Source: Algoriphagus kandeliae
Lineage (GTDB): Bacteria > Bacteroidota > Bacteroidia > Cytophagales > Cyclobacteriaceae
Direction: 5' to 3'
DNA length: 64,000 bases
NCBI RefSeq assembly: GCF_004571135.1
Contig: NZ_SPSB01000002.1
Span: forward strand, 62,001-126,000
The position numbers were made by a program, and so were the translations under genes. Positions 34,039 through 42,512 of the stretch are shown piece after piece. A model generated the notes under the pieces. It worked only from the letters and a program-made list of their open reading frames with translations. It was not told the DNA's origin and did not search any database. Position 1 is the stretch's first letter, and each line of letters starts with the position of its first letter.

Positions 34039-35141
34039 AGCCATTTTTTCCTCAAAAAATAAATAATCATAGCAAGGGCCATTAAACCCATCAACCCAAG
34101 GGTCCCGAAATATCCGTATTCCCAATTGAGCTCTGGCATGTGCCGAAAATTCATTCCGTAAACACCTGCCACAAAGGTCATGGGAATGAAAATGGTGGAA
34201 ATTACAGTCAATACTTTCATCACATTATTCATGCGATTGGAAAGGCTATTCATGTAGAGGTCCAAAACCCCGGAAGACATGTCCCGAAATACTTCCATGG
34301 TTTCGATTACTTGAATGGTATTTTCATACAAGTCACGGATAAATGGCCGGACCTCAGGGGAAATTTTATGCTCCGCATATTTATCAAAGGATCCAATCAC
34401 CTCCCGAAGCGGGTATACCGACCTTCGCAAATCCATCATTTCTCTTCGCTGAAGATAAAGGGAATTTAGGGTCTCACTATCGGGCTCAAGCATGGCCTGA
34501 GATTCCAAATTCTCGATACGCTCCCCTATATTTTCCATCACCACAAAGTAATTATCCACTACCGCATCAAATAAGGCATACAGCAAGTAATCGGTCCCTC
34601 GCTTTCGAATCGCTCTTTGAGGATCCATCAAGCGATCCCTAACAAACTGAAAAACATCCCCACTCTTTTCCTGAAAGGTGATTAGTACATTATTTTTCAA
34701 AATAAAACTCACCTGTTCATCCACCACAGGAGACTCGGGGCTAGCGCATTGAATCATTTTTAAAGTGGTAAAAATATACTCCTCAAAGACCTCCATTTTA
34801 GGCCGCTGATTCACATTGAGGATATCCTCCAGTGTCAACTTATGGATTCCAAACAAATGTCCAATCTGTTCCAATAATTCGACATCATGCAGGCCGATGA
34901 CATCAATCCAAACCCCCTTCTTTTGAAGCTTTAAATGCTCCTCTATCTGCGAGAGTTTTACCTTTTCCTCATAAAAATCCACCTCGTCATAAGTGATCAG
35001 ATTGATATACACCTCTTCTTGCTTTTGGTCTCCCGTGAAAACCAATGCTGCAGGAGGTAAACCCACTTTGTGAGCAGGTTTCTTTTTCTTCTTTGATTTA
35101 AAAATCTTTTGAAACTGCTTCAGACTCGAATTACGGGGCAT
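34035..35141 (-). CDS. corA: CorA-family Mg2+/Co2+ transporter
   Basis: 368 aa. A large cytoplasmic N-terminal domain with coiled helices (LESQAMLEPDSETLNSLYLQ) leads into the long stalk helix and two C-terminal transmembrane helices. The selectivity motif YGMNF is present between TM1 and TM2, followed by the short periplasmic loop HMPELNWEYGYF and a lysine-rich C-terminal end (RKKWL), as expected for pentameric CorA channels. The N-terminus has a strongly basic run (FKSKKKKKPAHK). Starts 4 bp after the queG stop on the same strand. Confidence 0.95.
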   Translation of the reverse strand: MPRNSSLKQFQKIFKSKKKKKPAHKVGLPPAALVFTGDQKQEEVYINLITYDEVDFYEEKVKLSQIEEHLKLQKKGVWIDVIGLHDVELLEQIGHLFGIHKLTLEDILNVNQRPKMEVFEEYIFTTLKMIQCASPESPVVDEQVSFILKNNVLITFQEKSGDVFQFVRDRLMDPQRAIRKRGTDYLLYALFDAVVDNYFVVMENIGERIENLESQAMLEPDSETLNSLYLQRREMMDLRRSVYPLREVIGSFDKYAEHKISPEVRPFIRDLYENTIQVIETMEVFRDMSSGVLDLYMNSLSNRMNNVMKVLTVISTIFIPMTFVAGVYGMNFRHMPELNWEYGYFGTLGLMGLMALAMIIYFLRKKWL

Positions 35142-35145
35142 GAGC

Positions 35146-36087
35146 TTAGGATTTGTTTGACTTAATAAATTCGATATTTCTTTTCAGTCCGGCAAATTTG
35201 GTACGCTTGACGGCTGATTTTTTAAATACTTTGCGGAAGGTTTCCTCTGTCATCTCAATCCAGTCCTGATTGGTAAACCCTTCTAGGTCTGGATGAGGCA
35301 AAAAAGCAGGTTCATGATGGGGTTTTGAAAAACGATTCCATGGGCAAACATCCTGACAGATATCGCAGCCAAAAGCCCAGTTTTCTAGTTGACCCTTGAA
35401 TTCATTTGGAATAGCTTCCTTCAATTCGATGGTCAAATAGGAAATGCATCGAGATCCATCTACCACTCCAGGCTGCACAATGGCATCCGTCGGACATGCA
35501 TCGATGCAGGCGGTACAAGTGCCACAGTAGTCTTTCGCCAAAGGGGTGTCAGGAGTCGCTTCCAGATCGATAATCAACTCCGCCAAAAAGAAAAAACTTC
35601 CCATCTTTCGGTTGAGCAAGAGGCTGTTTTTCCCAATCCAACCCAAACCGGCCTTTTGGGCCCATTGCCGCTCCATAACGGGTGCAGAATCCACAAAAAC
35701 CCGCCCGTCGATTTCACCTATCTGCTCTCGGAGCATTTCCAAAAATGTCTTCAGCTTTTCCTTGATCACCAAATGGTAATCCTCTCCATAGGCATATTTG
35801 GCAAGTTTGATGGATTCGGAATTTTCCGGGAGTTTTTTTTCAGGATAATAATTGTAAATCAGGGAAACCACTGTTTTAGCCCCAGGAACGAGTTTAGTTG
35901 GATCCAGTCGCTTATCAAAGTGATTAGCCAAATAGGACATCTGTCCCTGATAGTTTCGATTCAGCCACTCTTCTAATCGGGGAGCCTCTTCTTCTAAAAA
36001 TTCTGCTTTGGCAATCCCACAAAAATCAAAGCCCAGCTGGCGGGCAATTTTTTTAAGTATAGCATTATGCTGATCGGCTGAACTCAT
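35146..36087 (-). CDS. queG: Epoxyqueuosine reductase QueG
   Basis: 313 aa from ATG 36087. Key segments are [20 protein letters not shown] and [20 protein letters not shown]. Two ferredoxin-like clusters are present, [16 protein letters not shown] and [13 protein letters not shown]. QueG reduces epoxyqueuosine to queuosine in tRNA anticodons with a cobalamin cofactor. The gene is slightly shorter than the fullest homologues, which often have a C-terminal HEAT-like extension; that extension is not apparent here. Cotranscribed with corA (gap 4 bp). Confidence 0.95.
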   Translation of the reverse strand: MSSADQHNAILKKIARQLGFDFCGIAKAEFLEEEAPRLEEWLNRNYQGQMSYLANHFDKRLDPTKLVPGAKTVVSLIYNYYPEKKLPENSESIKLAKYAYGEDYHLVIKEKLKTFLEMLREQIGEIDGRVFVDSAPVMERQWAQKAGLGWIGKNSLLLNRKMGSFFFLAELIIDLEATPDTPLAKDYCGTCTACIDACPTDAIVQPGVVDGSRCISYLTIELKEAIPNEFKGQLENWAFGCDICQDVCPWNRFSKPHHEPAFLPHPDLEGFTNQDWIEMTEETFRKVFKKSAVKRTKFAGLKRNIEFIKSNKS

Positions 36088-36105
36088 CAAGCCGAAATTA
36101 AGATT

Positions 36106-36333
36106 TTATTCAGTTCTCCGCATATCCGGCCTGTCTTGATACCACTGTTCTTCGAAAGTTTCCTCAATTTTAATTGGAGCAATCAAGACTGTCCACACCA
36201 TCCAAAGTACCAAGAAAGGCCCGGCAATAAACAACAACCAAATCAAGGGCAAAGCCACATTCAGCTGAATCAAAGTCACAAAGATGATCAAAGCACCTGT
36301 GACAAAGCCGACTGCAAATTCATAGTTTCTCAT
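36106..36333 (-). CDS. Small two-helix membrane protein
   Basis: 75 aa with two hydrophobic helices (about 5-25 and 28-50: FAVGFVTGALIIFVTLIQ and LPLIWLLFIAGPFLVLWMVW) and a charged C-terminal tail (EETFEEQWYQDRPDMRRTE). No family recognised. It lies 18 bp upstream of queG on the same strand, so it may lead the queG-corA transcript. Confidence 0.6.
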   Translation of the reverse strand: MRNYEFAVGFVTGALIIFVTLIQLNVALPLIWLLFIAGPFLVLWMVWTVLIAPIKIEETFEEQWYQDRPDMRRTE

Positions 36334-36393
36334 TTTTAGAATAAATTGTCCTTTCAGATAAACTCATCAAGGCTCCCACTTGTTAAACCCAAT

Positions 36394-37494
36394 ATGAAAG
36401 GATTTCGGTTCACTCATTACGTACCTCCTCAGGATCCGGAGAAAAACACCTTCGAGAATTTGCTGAATATTTTCCTGCAACTCGTGACCATGACGGGTGG
36501 GGATGTGGCAGAGGCTTTGAATTGGTTGAGCAATCTTGATAAGCGCTATAATCTCACCAACCCAAATTATGGAATTGGGGACTTCATCGAAGACCTCAAA
36601 TCCAAAGGTTATCTAACTGAAGAAAATCAAAAAGGTGAGTTCAAAATCACCGGAAAAGCGGAGCAAACCATTCGAAAATCTGCTTTGGAAGAAATCTTTG
36701 GCAAGCTCAAGCGGGGAAAATCAGGGCAGCACAAAACAACCCATTCAGGTCCTGGCGATGAAAGAGGAAGTGATCGCAGGGCTTATGAATTCGGTGACAA
36801 TTTAGATCAAATTGCTCTGACTGATTCCCTGAGAAATGCCCAAGCTAATCACGGTCTTTCGGGAGACTATTTATTTACCGAAAATGATCTGGAGGTAGTC
36901 GAGCAAGAATATCGCTCCCAAACTTCCACGGTGTTGATGATCGATATTTCCCACTCCATGATTTTATATGGAGAGGATCGTATCACCCCTGCCAAAAAAG
37001 TAGCCATGGCTTTGGCTGAATTGATCAAAACCCGCTATCCAAAAGACACGCTTGATGTGATTGTTTTTGGAAATGATGCCTGGCAGATCGAAATCAAAGA
37101 TTTACCCTATCTCCAAGTAGGCCCCTATCACACCAATACTGTGGCAGGATTGGAATTGGCTATGGATTTATTGAGACGAAGAAAAAACCCCAACAAGCAG
37201 ATCTTTATGATCACGGATGGGAAACCCACCTGCTTGAAAGTGGGAATCAAATATTACAAAAACGCATTTGGCATTGACAGCAAAATTTTGAATGAAACAC
37301 TCAAACTGGCCGCCCAATGTCGAAAGCTGAAAATCCCTGTGACCACATTCATGATTGCTTCGGACCCTTATTTGAAAGAGTTCGTGAAGGAATTTACCAA
37401 AGTGAATAGTGGAAATGCCTACTATAGCAGCTTGAAAGGTTTGGGAGATTTGATTTTTGAAGATTACAGACGAAATAGAACTAAACGCTTTTAA
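36394..37494 (+). CDS. VWA-domain protein partnered with a MoxR-type ATPase
   Basis: 366 aa from ATG 36394; an upstream TTG at 36346 would add residues without supporting motifs. The N-terminal helical part (NLLNIFLQLVTMTGGDVAEA) resembles proteins that work with MoxR ATPases. The VWA domain starts around residue 180 with the MIDAS motif DISHSM (DxSxS) and continues with FGNDAWQIEI and the ITDGKPTC metal-site loop. VWA-MoxR pairs act as chaperone-like machines that remodel or load metal into target proteins. The partner ATPase gene follows after 6 bp. Target unknown. Confidence 0.88.
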   Translation: MKGFRFTHYVPPQDPEKNTFENLLNIFLQLVTMTGGDVAEALNWLSNLDKRYNLTNPNYGIGDFIEDLKSKGYLTEENQKGEFKITGKAEQTIRKSALEEIFGKLKRGKSGQHKTTHSGPGDERGSDRRAYEFGDNLDQIALTDSLRNAQANHGLSGDYLFTENDLEVVEQEYRSQTSTVLMIDISHSMILYGEDRITPAKKVAMALAELIKTRYPKDTLDVIVFGNDAWQIEIKDLPYLQVGPYHTNTVAGLELAMDLLRRRKNPNKQIFMITDGKPTCLKVGIKYYKNAFGIDSKILNETLKLAAQCRKLKIPVTTFMIASDPYLKEFVKEFTKVNSGNAYYSSLKGLGDLIFEDYRRNRTKRF

Positions 37495-37500
37495 TACCTT

Positions 37501-39024
37501 ATGGACTACCAAAACCTAAGCGGAAAAGAACTTACCCAAATCAAAACACTTGGTCAGCTGAAAGCGGCCGGCTATCAACCCAAATCTATCAAAGAGGAGC
37601 TCCGGGATAATTTGATTCAAAAAATCAGACAAAAGGAAAATGTCTTTGCTGGAATCTGGGGTTATGAAGATACCGTCATCCCGGATATTGAGCGAGCTAT
37701 TTTATCACGCCACAATATCAATTTGCTCGGACTTCGCGGACAAGCCAAAACCCGAATTGCCCGAATGATGACCCAATTGCTGGATGAATATGTGCCGGTG
37801 GTTTATGGATCTGAATTGAATGATGACCCGCTAAACCCATTGTCCACTTTCGCCAAAAACCTGATTGAAGAAAAAGGGGATCATACCCCTATTATTTGGT
37901 GGCATAGAAATGATCGCTATACAGAAAAACTGGCTACTCCCGACGTATCCGTAGCTGACCTAATCGGAGACGTGGACCCAATCAAAGCGGCTACATTAAA
38001 ACTTAGCTACAATGACGAGCGTGTTATTCATTATGGTTTGGTACCTCGCTCTCACCGATCCATCTTCGTGATAAACGAATTGCCAGATTTACAGGCTAGA
38101 ATTCAGGTAGCTCTATTCAATATTTTGCAGGAAGGGGACATTCAGATTCGAGGTTTCAAGCTGCGGTTGCCTTTGGATATTCAATTTGTCTTTACCGCCA
38201 ACCCGGAAGATTACACCAACCGGGGTAGCATCGTGACTCCTCTGAAAGACAGAATCGAAAGTCAGATCATCACGCACTATCCAAAAAGCATTGAAATCGG
38301 GAAAAAAATCACTGCACAGGAAGCCAATTTGGAAGGTAAGCCTGTAGATAAAATTCATGTACCGGAATTGATGCGGGATTTGATCGAGCAAATCGCCATC
38401 GAAGCTCGTGGTTCCGAATATGTAGATGAAAAAAGTGGGGTTTCTGCCCGATTGACTATTTCGGCTTATGAAAATCTGATTTCTGCAGCAGAACGCAGGC
38501 TCTACCTCAATGGGGAGGAAAATACCGTTGTTCGAATTGCTGATTTAATTGGGGTGATTCCTGCTATCACAGGAAAAGTGGAGCTCGTCTACGAGGGTGA
38601 GCAAGAAGGAGCTGGATTAGTCGCGTATAACTTGATTGGAAAAGCAATCCGAAGTCAATTTGTCAATTATTTCCCTTCCCCAGAACAAAAGAAGAAATCC
38701 AAGGAAGGGAATCCATATGTGATTCCATTGGCTTGGTTTGGAGAAGGAAATGAACTGGATATTCTAGCCTCCCAATCTGACAAAGAATACAAAAAAGCCC
38801 TTCATGAAGTCCCTGGATTGGAAGCAGTGGTCACTGGTATGGTCAAAAATCTTCCAGAAAAAGAGAAGGAATTCTTTATGGAATTTGCCTTACATGGCCT
38901 TGCAGAATACTCCCAACTCAGCAAGAAACTCCTCGACACAGGCTTGCAGTTTAGAGATCTGTTCAGCTCTATGTTCAATATGGGAATGAGTGAAGAGGAA
39001 GATTTTGACGAGGACGATTTATAG
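37501..39024 (+). CDS. MoxR/ChlI-type AAA+ ATPase
   Basis: 507 aa. A short N-terminal helix precedes the AAA+ module with Walker A NLLGLRGQAKTRIARM, Walker B IFVINELPDL, and an FTANPEDYTNRG sensor segment. The helix-rich C-terminal part includes the lid domain and ends in a very acidic tail (SEEEDFDEDDL). The order resembles magnesium-chelatase subunit I and MoxR proteins. It starts 6 bp after the VWA gene, so the two form an ATPase/VWA machine. A clear terminator follows. Confidence 0.9.
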   Translation: MDYQNLSGKELTQIKTLGQLKAAGYQPKSIKEELRDNLIQKIRQKENVFAGIWGYEDTVIPDIERAILSRHNINLLGLRGQAKTRIARMMTQLLDEYVPVVYGSELNDDPLNPLSTFAKNLIEEKGDHTPIIWWHRNDRYTEKLATPDVSVADLIGDVDPIKAATLKLSYNDERVIHYGLVPRSHRSIFVINELPDLQARIQVALFNILQEGDIQIRGFKLRLPLDIQFVFTANPEDYTNRGSIVTPLKDRIESQIITHYPKSIEIGKKITAQEANLEGKPVDKIHVPELMRDLIEQIAIEARGSEYVDEKSGVSARLTISAYENLISAAERRLYLNGEENTVVRIADLIGVIPAITGKVELVYEGEQEGAGLVAYNLIGKAIRSQFVNYFPSPEQKKKSKEGNPYVIPLAWFGEGNELDILASQSDKEYKKALHEVPGLEAVVTGMVKNLPEKEKEFFMEFALHGLAEYSQLSKKLLDTGLQFRDLFSSMFNMGMSEEEDFDEDDL

Positions 39025-39092
39025 TAGAAAGGATCAAAAACTTCCATTATTGCCAAATTGAGTGTCTTCAAACACAATTTCCTATTGACAAG

Positions 39093-39117
39093 AAAAGAGG
39101 CCTTCGCCTCTTTTTTT
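39093..39117 (+). terminator. Intrinsic terminator after the MoxR-ATPase operon
   Basis: Arms AAAAGAGGC (39093-39101) and GCCTCTTTT (39106-39114) with a 4-nt CTTC loop and a trailing T run to 39117. A slightly damaged second copy lies downstream of the toxin gene (see repeat entry). Confidence 0.85.
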
Positions 39118-39142
39118 GTATTTTGATAAAAAATTCGAGTAA

Positions 39143-39391
39143 ATGAATACTACTGAAAAAAAACTTGATTTGATTGCTTGGCTGGCCTTAATAGAAGATC
39201 AAGAAGTATTAAATAAAATCGATCAAATCCGAATTGAAACCCAAGCACTAGAAAAAGAGAAATACCTCAAGCCTATTTCCGAAGAAGAATTGATCAATTC
39301 ACTAAAAGAAGCAGAGTCTGATTATCAAAAAGGGAAGATAATTTCTCAAGAAGAGCTTGTAAAAAAGATTAAACAAGGCAAAATTTTATGA
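39143..39391 (+). CDS. Antitoxin of a RelE/ParE-type toxin-antitoxin pair
   Basis: 82 aa, highly charged and helical (MNTTEKKLDLIAWLALIEDQ, then ETQALEKEKYLKPISEEEL). The C-terminal half alternates acidic and basic residues as expected for a toxin-wrapping tail. Its TGA overlaps the toxin ATG by 4 bp (ATGA), the usual coupling of antitoxin-toxin pairs. No standard DNA-binding fold can be named with certainty, though the N-terminal helices could dimerise and autoregulate. Assigned mainly from gene order and size. Confidence 0.78.
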   Translation: MNTTEKKLDLIAWLALIEDQEVLNKIDQIRIETQALEKEKYLKPISEEELINSLKEAESDYQKGKIISQEELVKKIKQGKIL

Positions 39392-39693
39392 GAATTTTTT
39401 GGTCGGATAGATCATTAAAAGACTTAGAAGAGATTTTTCAATTTTATGCTGAATTTGCAGGAATTGAGATAGGCCAAAGAATTGTCATTAGGATAGTAAA
39501 CAAAGTTGGTATTTTATCCTCAAATCCTGAATTGGGCCAGATTCAGCATTTTGAATCCAGTCTAAATTTTCCATATAGGTATTTAATCGAAGGAAATCAC
39601 AAAATAATTTACAGATTGGATCTTGAAAAAAATCAAATTTTGATCGCAAGGGTTTTTGATACAAGAAGAGATCGTAGCATGTTAAATCTATGA
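39388..39693 (+). CDS. RelE/ParE-superfamily toxin
   Basis: 101 aa. MRIFWSDRSLKDLEEIFQFY at the start, FPYRYLIEGNHKIIYRLDLE in the middle, and the C-terminal IARVFDTRRDRSMLNL match the RelE/ParE fold (helical N-terminus, then antiparallel sheet). Arg/Lys residues at the C-terminal end are where RelE-type catalytic or gyrase-contacting residues lie. RelE members cleave mRNA on ribosomes; ParE members poison gyrase; the choice is not readable here. Coupled to the antitoxin by a 4-bp overlap. Confidence 0.88.
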   Translation: MRIFWSDRSLKDLEEIFQFYAEFAGIEIGQRIVIRIVNKVGILSSNPELGQIQHFESSLNFPYRYLIEGNHKIIYRLDLEKNQILIARVFDTRRDRSMLNL

Positions 39694-39760
39694 TATTACC
39701 TAAGTACTTGAATCCTTTTCTTACGGTCAATTTCAATACGATTTGAGCCTTCGCCTCTTT

Positions 39761-39791
39761 TTTGCTTTCAAACTTTTCCTCTATACCTTTG
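39761..39791 (+). promoter_or_regulatory. Canonical TTTG-N19-TACCTTTG promoter upstream of the TPP riboswitch
   Basis: TTTG at 39761-39764 and TACCTTTG at 39784-39791 are separated by exactly 19 nt, the consensus spacing of Bacteroidota housekeeping promoters. Its TTTG overlaps the 3' end of the damaged terminator repeat. Confidence 0.78.
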
Positions 39792-39799
39792 TTCCTAGA

Positions 39800-39880
39800 T
39801 CATAAGGGGTGCCCTAATATCACGGGCTGAGATCATACCCATATTACCTGATCCGGGTAGTGCCGGCGAAGGGAAATGAG
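39800..39880 (+). promoter_or_regulatory. TPP riboswitch (THI box)
   Basis: The THI-box core is clear. GGGGTGCCC is followed by GGGCTGAGATCATACCC, then ACCTGATCCGGGTAGTGCC and GGCGAAGGGAA. It binds thiamin pyrophosphate and represses expression of the following gene. The expression platform between 39881 and the TonB gene was not identified. Placement before a TonB receptor is known in Bacteroidota, where it controls uptake of thiamin or precursors. Edges are approximate. Confidence 0.95.
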
Positions 39881-40025
39881 CAAGCAGAGTAAACATTCGA
39901 AAAATCAGAATTGGTACCGACTGGCTTTTTTGATGGTTGCTTTTGCAAAACGGGTAAACAAGTACGGATGACTTCCCCTAAGTCTTCCCATGTTTAACTC
40001 AATCTCCCGAAAGGGTTTATTACAC

Positions 40026-42413
40026 ATGAAAAATTTATGGCTATGTCTGGCTTTTTGCCTGACTACACTTGTTGCACACGCACAACTACAAGTGAGGGGA
40101 AAGGTATTGGATCAATCAACCAATTCCCCATTAATCGGTGCATCTATCTGGGCGGAGGGAACCGGAAGAGGAACTGTCACCGACATGGATGGAAAATTTG
40201 TCCTTTCTAAACTTCCAGAAGGAACCTGGACTATTCGGGTCTCCTATTTGGGTTATGAATCCATCACTCAAGAAATAACAATTCCAACCTCAGAAGAATT
40301 GATTTTCAGGCTCCAAAGCAAGGAATTCGTTTCGGAGGAGTTTATCGTTTCGGCTACTCGTGCCTCGGAAACGACACCCACTACCTTCAAAACAATTGAC
40401 AAGGCAGAATTGGCGAAACGAAATCTCGGACAGGATATTCCTATCCTCTTGAATTTCACTCCCTCCGTAGTTTCTCATTCTGATGCTGGAGCTGGAATTG
40501 GTTATACGGGAATCAGAATCCGAGGAACAGACCAAACTCGAATCAACGTCACTATCAATGGAATTCCCCTGAATGATGCAGAATCCCACGGAGTTTTCTG
40601 GGTGAATATGCCGGATTTTGCTAGCTCAGTGGACAATGTCCAAATCCAGCGAGGCGTCGGCACTTCCACCAATGGTGCCGCTACATTTGGAGCAAGCTTG
40701 AATTTCCAAACGGATACCCGACAAGAGGAAGCCTATGCCCAAGTCGATAATGGTTTTGGAAGCTTCAATACCTGGAGGCATACCGTCAAAGCAGGAACAG
40801 GACTATTGAATGGACGATTTGCGGTAGATGCACGCCTTTCTAAAATCACCACCGACGGCTATGTAGATCGGGCATTTTCGGATTTGGGCTCCTATTTCCT
40901 TTCTGGTGGATATTATGGAGAAAATCACATGGTGAAAGTGAATGTCTTCTCGGGAAAAGAGCAGACCTACCAATCTTGGTGGGGATTGCCAGAGTCTTTG
41001 CTTGAAACAGACCGAACCAACAATTACTACACTTACGAAAACGAGACAGACAATTACCAGCAGGATCATTACCAATTGATCTATACTGGAAAAATTGGCA
41101 CTAATTGGAAAACCAATTTGGCGCTTCATTACACCTATGGTAGAGGCTACTATGAGCAATATCGAGAGGATGATGATTTTGCAGATTACAATTTGCCTGA
41201 GGTAGAAATCGGTGGAGAAGTAATCAGCAGTACCGATATCATTCGAAGAAGATGGCTGGATAATGATTTCTTTGGTTTTGTGGGCTCAGTAAATTACATC
41301 TCTGATAATGGACAATGGGATGTTATCCTAGGAGGTGGAGCCAATCGCTACGACGGAGATCACTTCGGTGAAATCATCTGGGCTCGAATTGCCGGCAACA
41401 CCGATATCCGCGATCGCTACTATGATAACAATGCCATCAAAGACGATCGGAATATCTACGCCAAAGCCACCTACGAACTGAAGCCCGGACTGAATCTTTT
41501 TGGGGATCTACAACTTCGCGGAATCAATTACACTTTCTTCGGAGTGAATGATGACCTTCGAATCGTAGACGGAGAGGAAAATTATACCTTCTTCAATCCA
41601 AAATTCGGATTCTCTTATGAAAAAGGTAACCGAACCTGGTATGCTAGCTATGCCATTGCCAATCGGGAACCTGTTCGTTCAGATTTTACGGATAATCCGA
41701 TCACCGAAGTTCCAAGACCAGAACGCCTCAACAACATCGAAGCGGGAGTGAGATCACGTGCTGGAAACTTCACCTACAATGCAAACTTCTACTACATGGA
41801 CTATAAGGATCAGCTAATTCTAACTGGTCAAATCAATGATGTAGGGGCATATATCCGGGAAAATGTAGCCTCATCCTATCGTGCAGGAATCGAATTGGAT
41901 GGAGCTTATCAAGTATCTTCGGCTTGGACTTTTGGTGGAAATATCGCATTCAGCCGAAATAAAATCGCCGAGTTTACCGAGTACATAGATGATTACAGTG
42001 TGGAAGAATTCCGCCAAGAATCCATCACCTATTCCGACACGGACATTGCCTTTTCTCCCAATGTGGTTGGTTCGGCTATCATCGAATTTAAACCCACCAA
42101 AAACCTATCTCTAAACTGGTTGAGTAAATATGTGGGGAGACAATTCTTAGACAATACTTCCAATGAAAACCGTGCTTTGGATGCCTTTTTCACCAATGAC
42201 CTTCGCATCAGCTACTCAGCACAGCCAAAATTCTTCAAAAGCTTGGAGGTCAATTTGCTGATCAACAACATCTTCAATGAACTCTATGAGCCCAATGGCT
42301 ATACTTTCAGCTATTTCATTCCGGGAGACACAGGAAGGGAATTGATTACAGAAAATTACTATTATCCTCAAGCAGGGACCAATTTCCTCTTGGGAGTTAG
42401 TATGAGGTTTTAA
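40026..42413 (+). CDS. TonB-dependent outer-membrane receptor, probably for thiamin compounds
   Basis: 795 aa from ATG 40026 (signal peptide MKNLWLCLAFCLTTLVAHAQ). An earlier in-frame ATG at 39990 would add 12 residues before the signal peptide and is less likely. Order: carboxypeptidase-regulatory-like domain (about 22-100, VRGKVLDQSTNSPLIGASIW), plug domain (TPTTFKTIDKAELAKRNLGQ, then IRIRGTDQTRINVTINGIPL), and a 22-strand barrel ending in an aromatic residue (LLGVSMRF). The plug carries NDAESHGVFWVNMPDFASSV, a common TonB receptor segment. TPP riboswitch control implies uptake of thiamin or its precursors. A strong terminator follows. Confidence 0.92.
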   Translation: MKNLWLCLAFCLTTLVAHAQLQVRGKVLDQSTNSPLIGASIWAEGTGRGTVTDMDGKFVLSKLPEGTWTIRVSYLGYESITQEITIPTSEELIFRLQSKEFVSEEFIVSATRASETTPTTFKTIDKAELAKRNLGQDIPILLNFTPSVVSHSDAGAGIGYTGIRIRGTDQTRINVTINGIPLNDAESHGVFWVNMPDFASSVDNVQIQRGVGTSTNGAATFGASLNFQTDTRQEEAYAQVDNGFGSFNTWRHTVKAGTGLLNGRFAVDARLSKITTDGYVDRAFSDLGSYFLSGGYYGENHMVKVNVFSGKEQTYQSWWGLPESLLETDRTNNYYTYENETDNYQQDHYQLIYTGKIGTNWKTNLALHYTYGRGYYEQYREDDDFADYNLPEVEIGGEVISSTDIIRRRWLDNDFFGFVGSVNYISDNGQWDVILGGGANRYDGDHFGEIIWARIAGNTDIRDRYYDNNAIKDDRNIYAKATYELKPGLNLFGDLQLRGINYTFFGVNDDLRIVDGEENYTFFNPKFGFSYEKGNRTWYASYAIANREPVRSDFTDNPITEVPRPERLNNIEAGVRSRAGNFTYNANFYYMDYKDQLILTGQINDVGAYIRENVASSYRAGIELDGAYQVSSAWTFGGNIAFSRNKIAEFTEYIDDYSVEEFRQESITYSDTDIAFSPNVVGSAIIEFKPTKNLSLNWLSKYVGRQFLDNTSNENRALDAFFTNDLRISYSAQPKFFKSLEVNLLINNIFNELYEPNGYTFSYFIPGDTGRELITENYYYPQAGTNFLLGVSMRF

Positions 42414-42420
42414 AAATATT

Positions 42421-42455
42421 ACTCCCGAGTCAGGTAAATTGACTCGGGAGTTTTT
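42421..42455 (+). terminator. Intrinsic terminator after the TonB receptor
   Basis: Perfect 12-bp inverted repeat, ACTCCCGAGTCA (42421-42432) and TGACTCGGGAGT (42440-42451), 7-nt loop, T run to 42455. Confidence 0.93.
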
Positions 42456-42512
42456 ATTATCTACTTTCTTCTTCTCAGTCTTTTTCGTCTTCTCCATCTT
42501 GTTTTTATATTG

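Larger units (their letters stand above)
39100..39763. repeat. 17-bp direct repeat bracketing the toxin-antitoxin cassette
   Basis: GCCTTCGCCTCTTTTTT occurs at 39100-39116 and again at 39747-39763. The second copy has lost one G in its 5' arm (GAGCC instead of GAGGCC), so its hairpin is imperfect. The repeats flank the 39143-39693 gene pair. Confidence 0.6.
39694..40025 (+). other. 332-bp intergenic region with promoter and TPP riboswitch
   Basis: Contains the damaged terminator copy (39747-39763), the canonical promoter (39761-39791), the riboswitch (39800-39880) and about 145 nt of leader. Within the leader, ATG 39933 begins a possible 12-codon reading frame (MVAFAKRVNKYG, stop at 39971). 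Coding evidence for it is weak. Confidence 0.6.
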
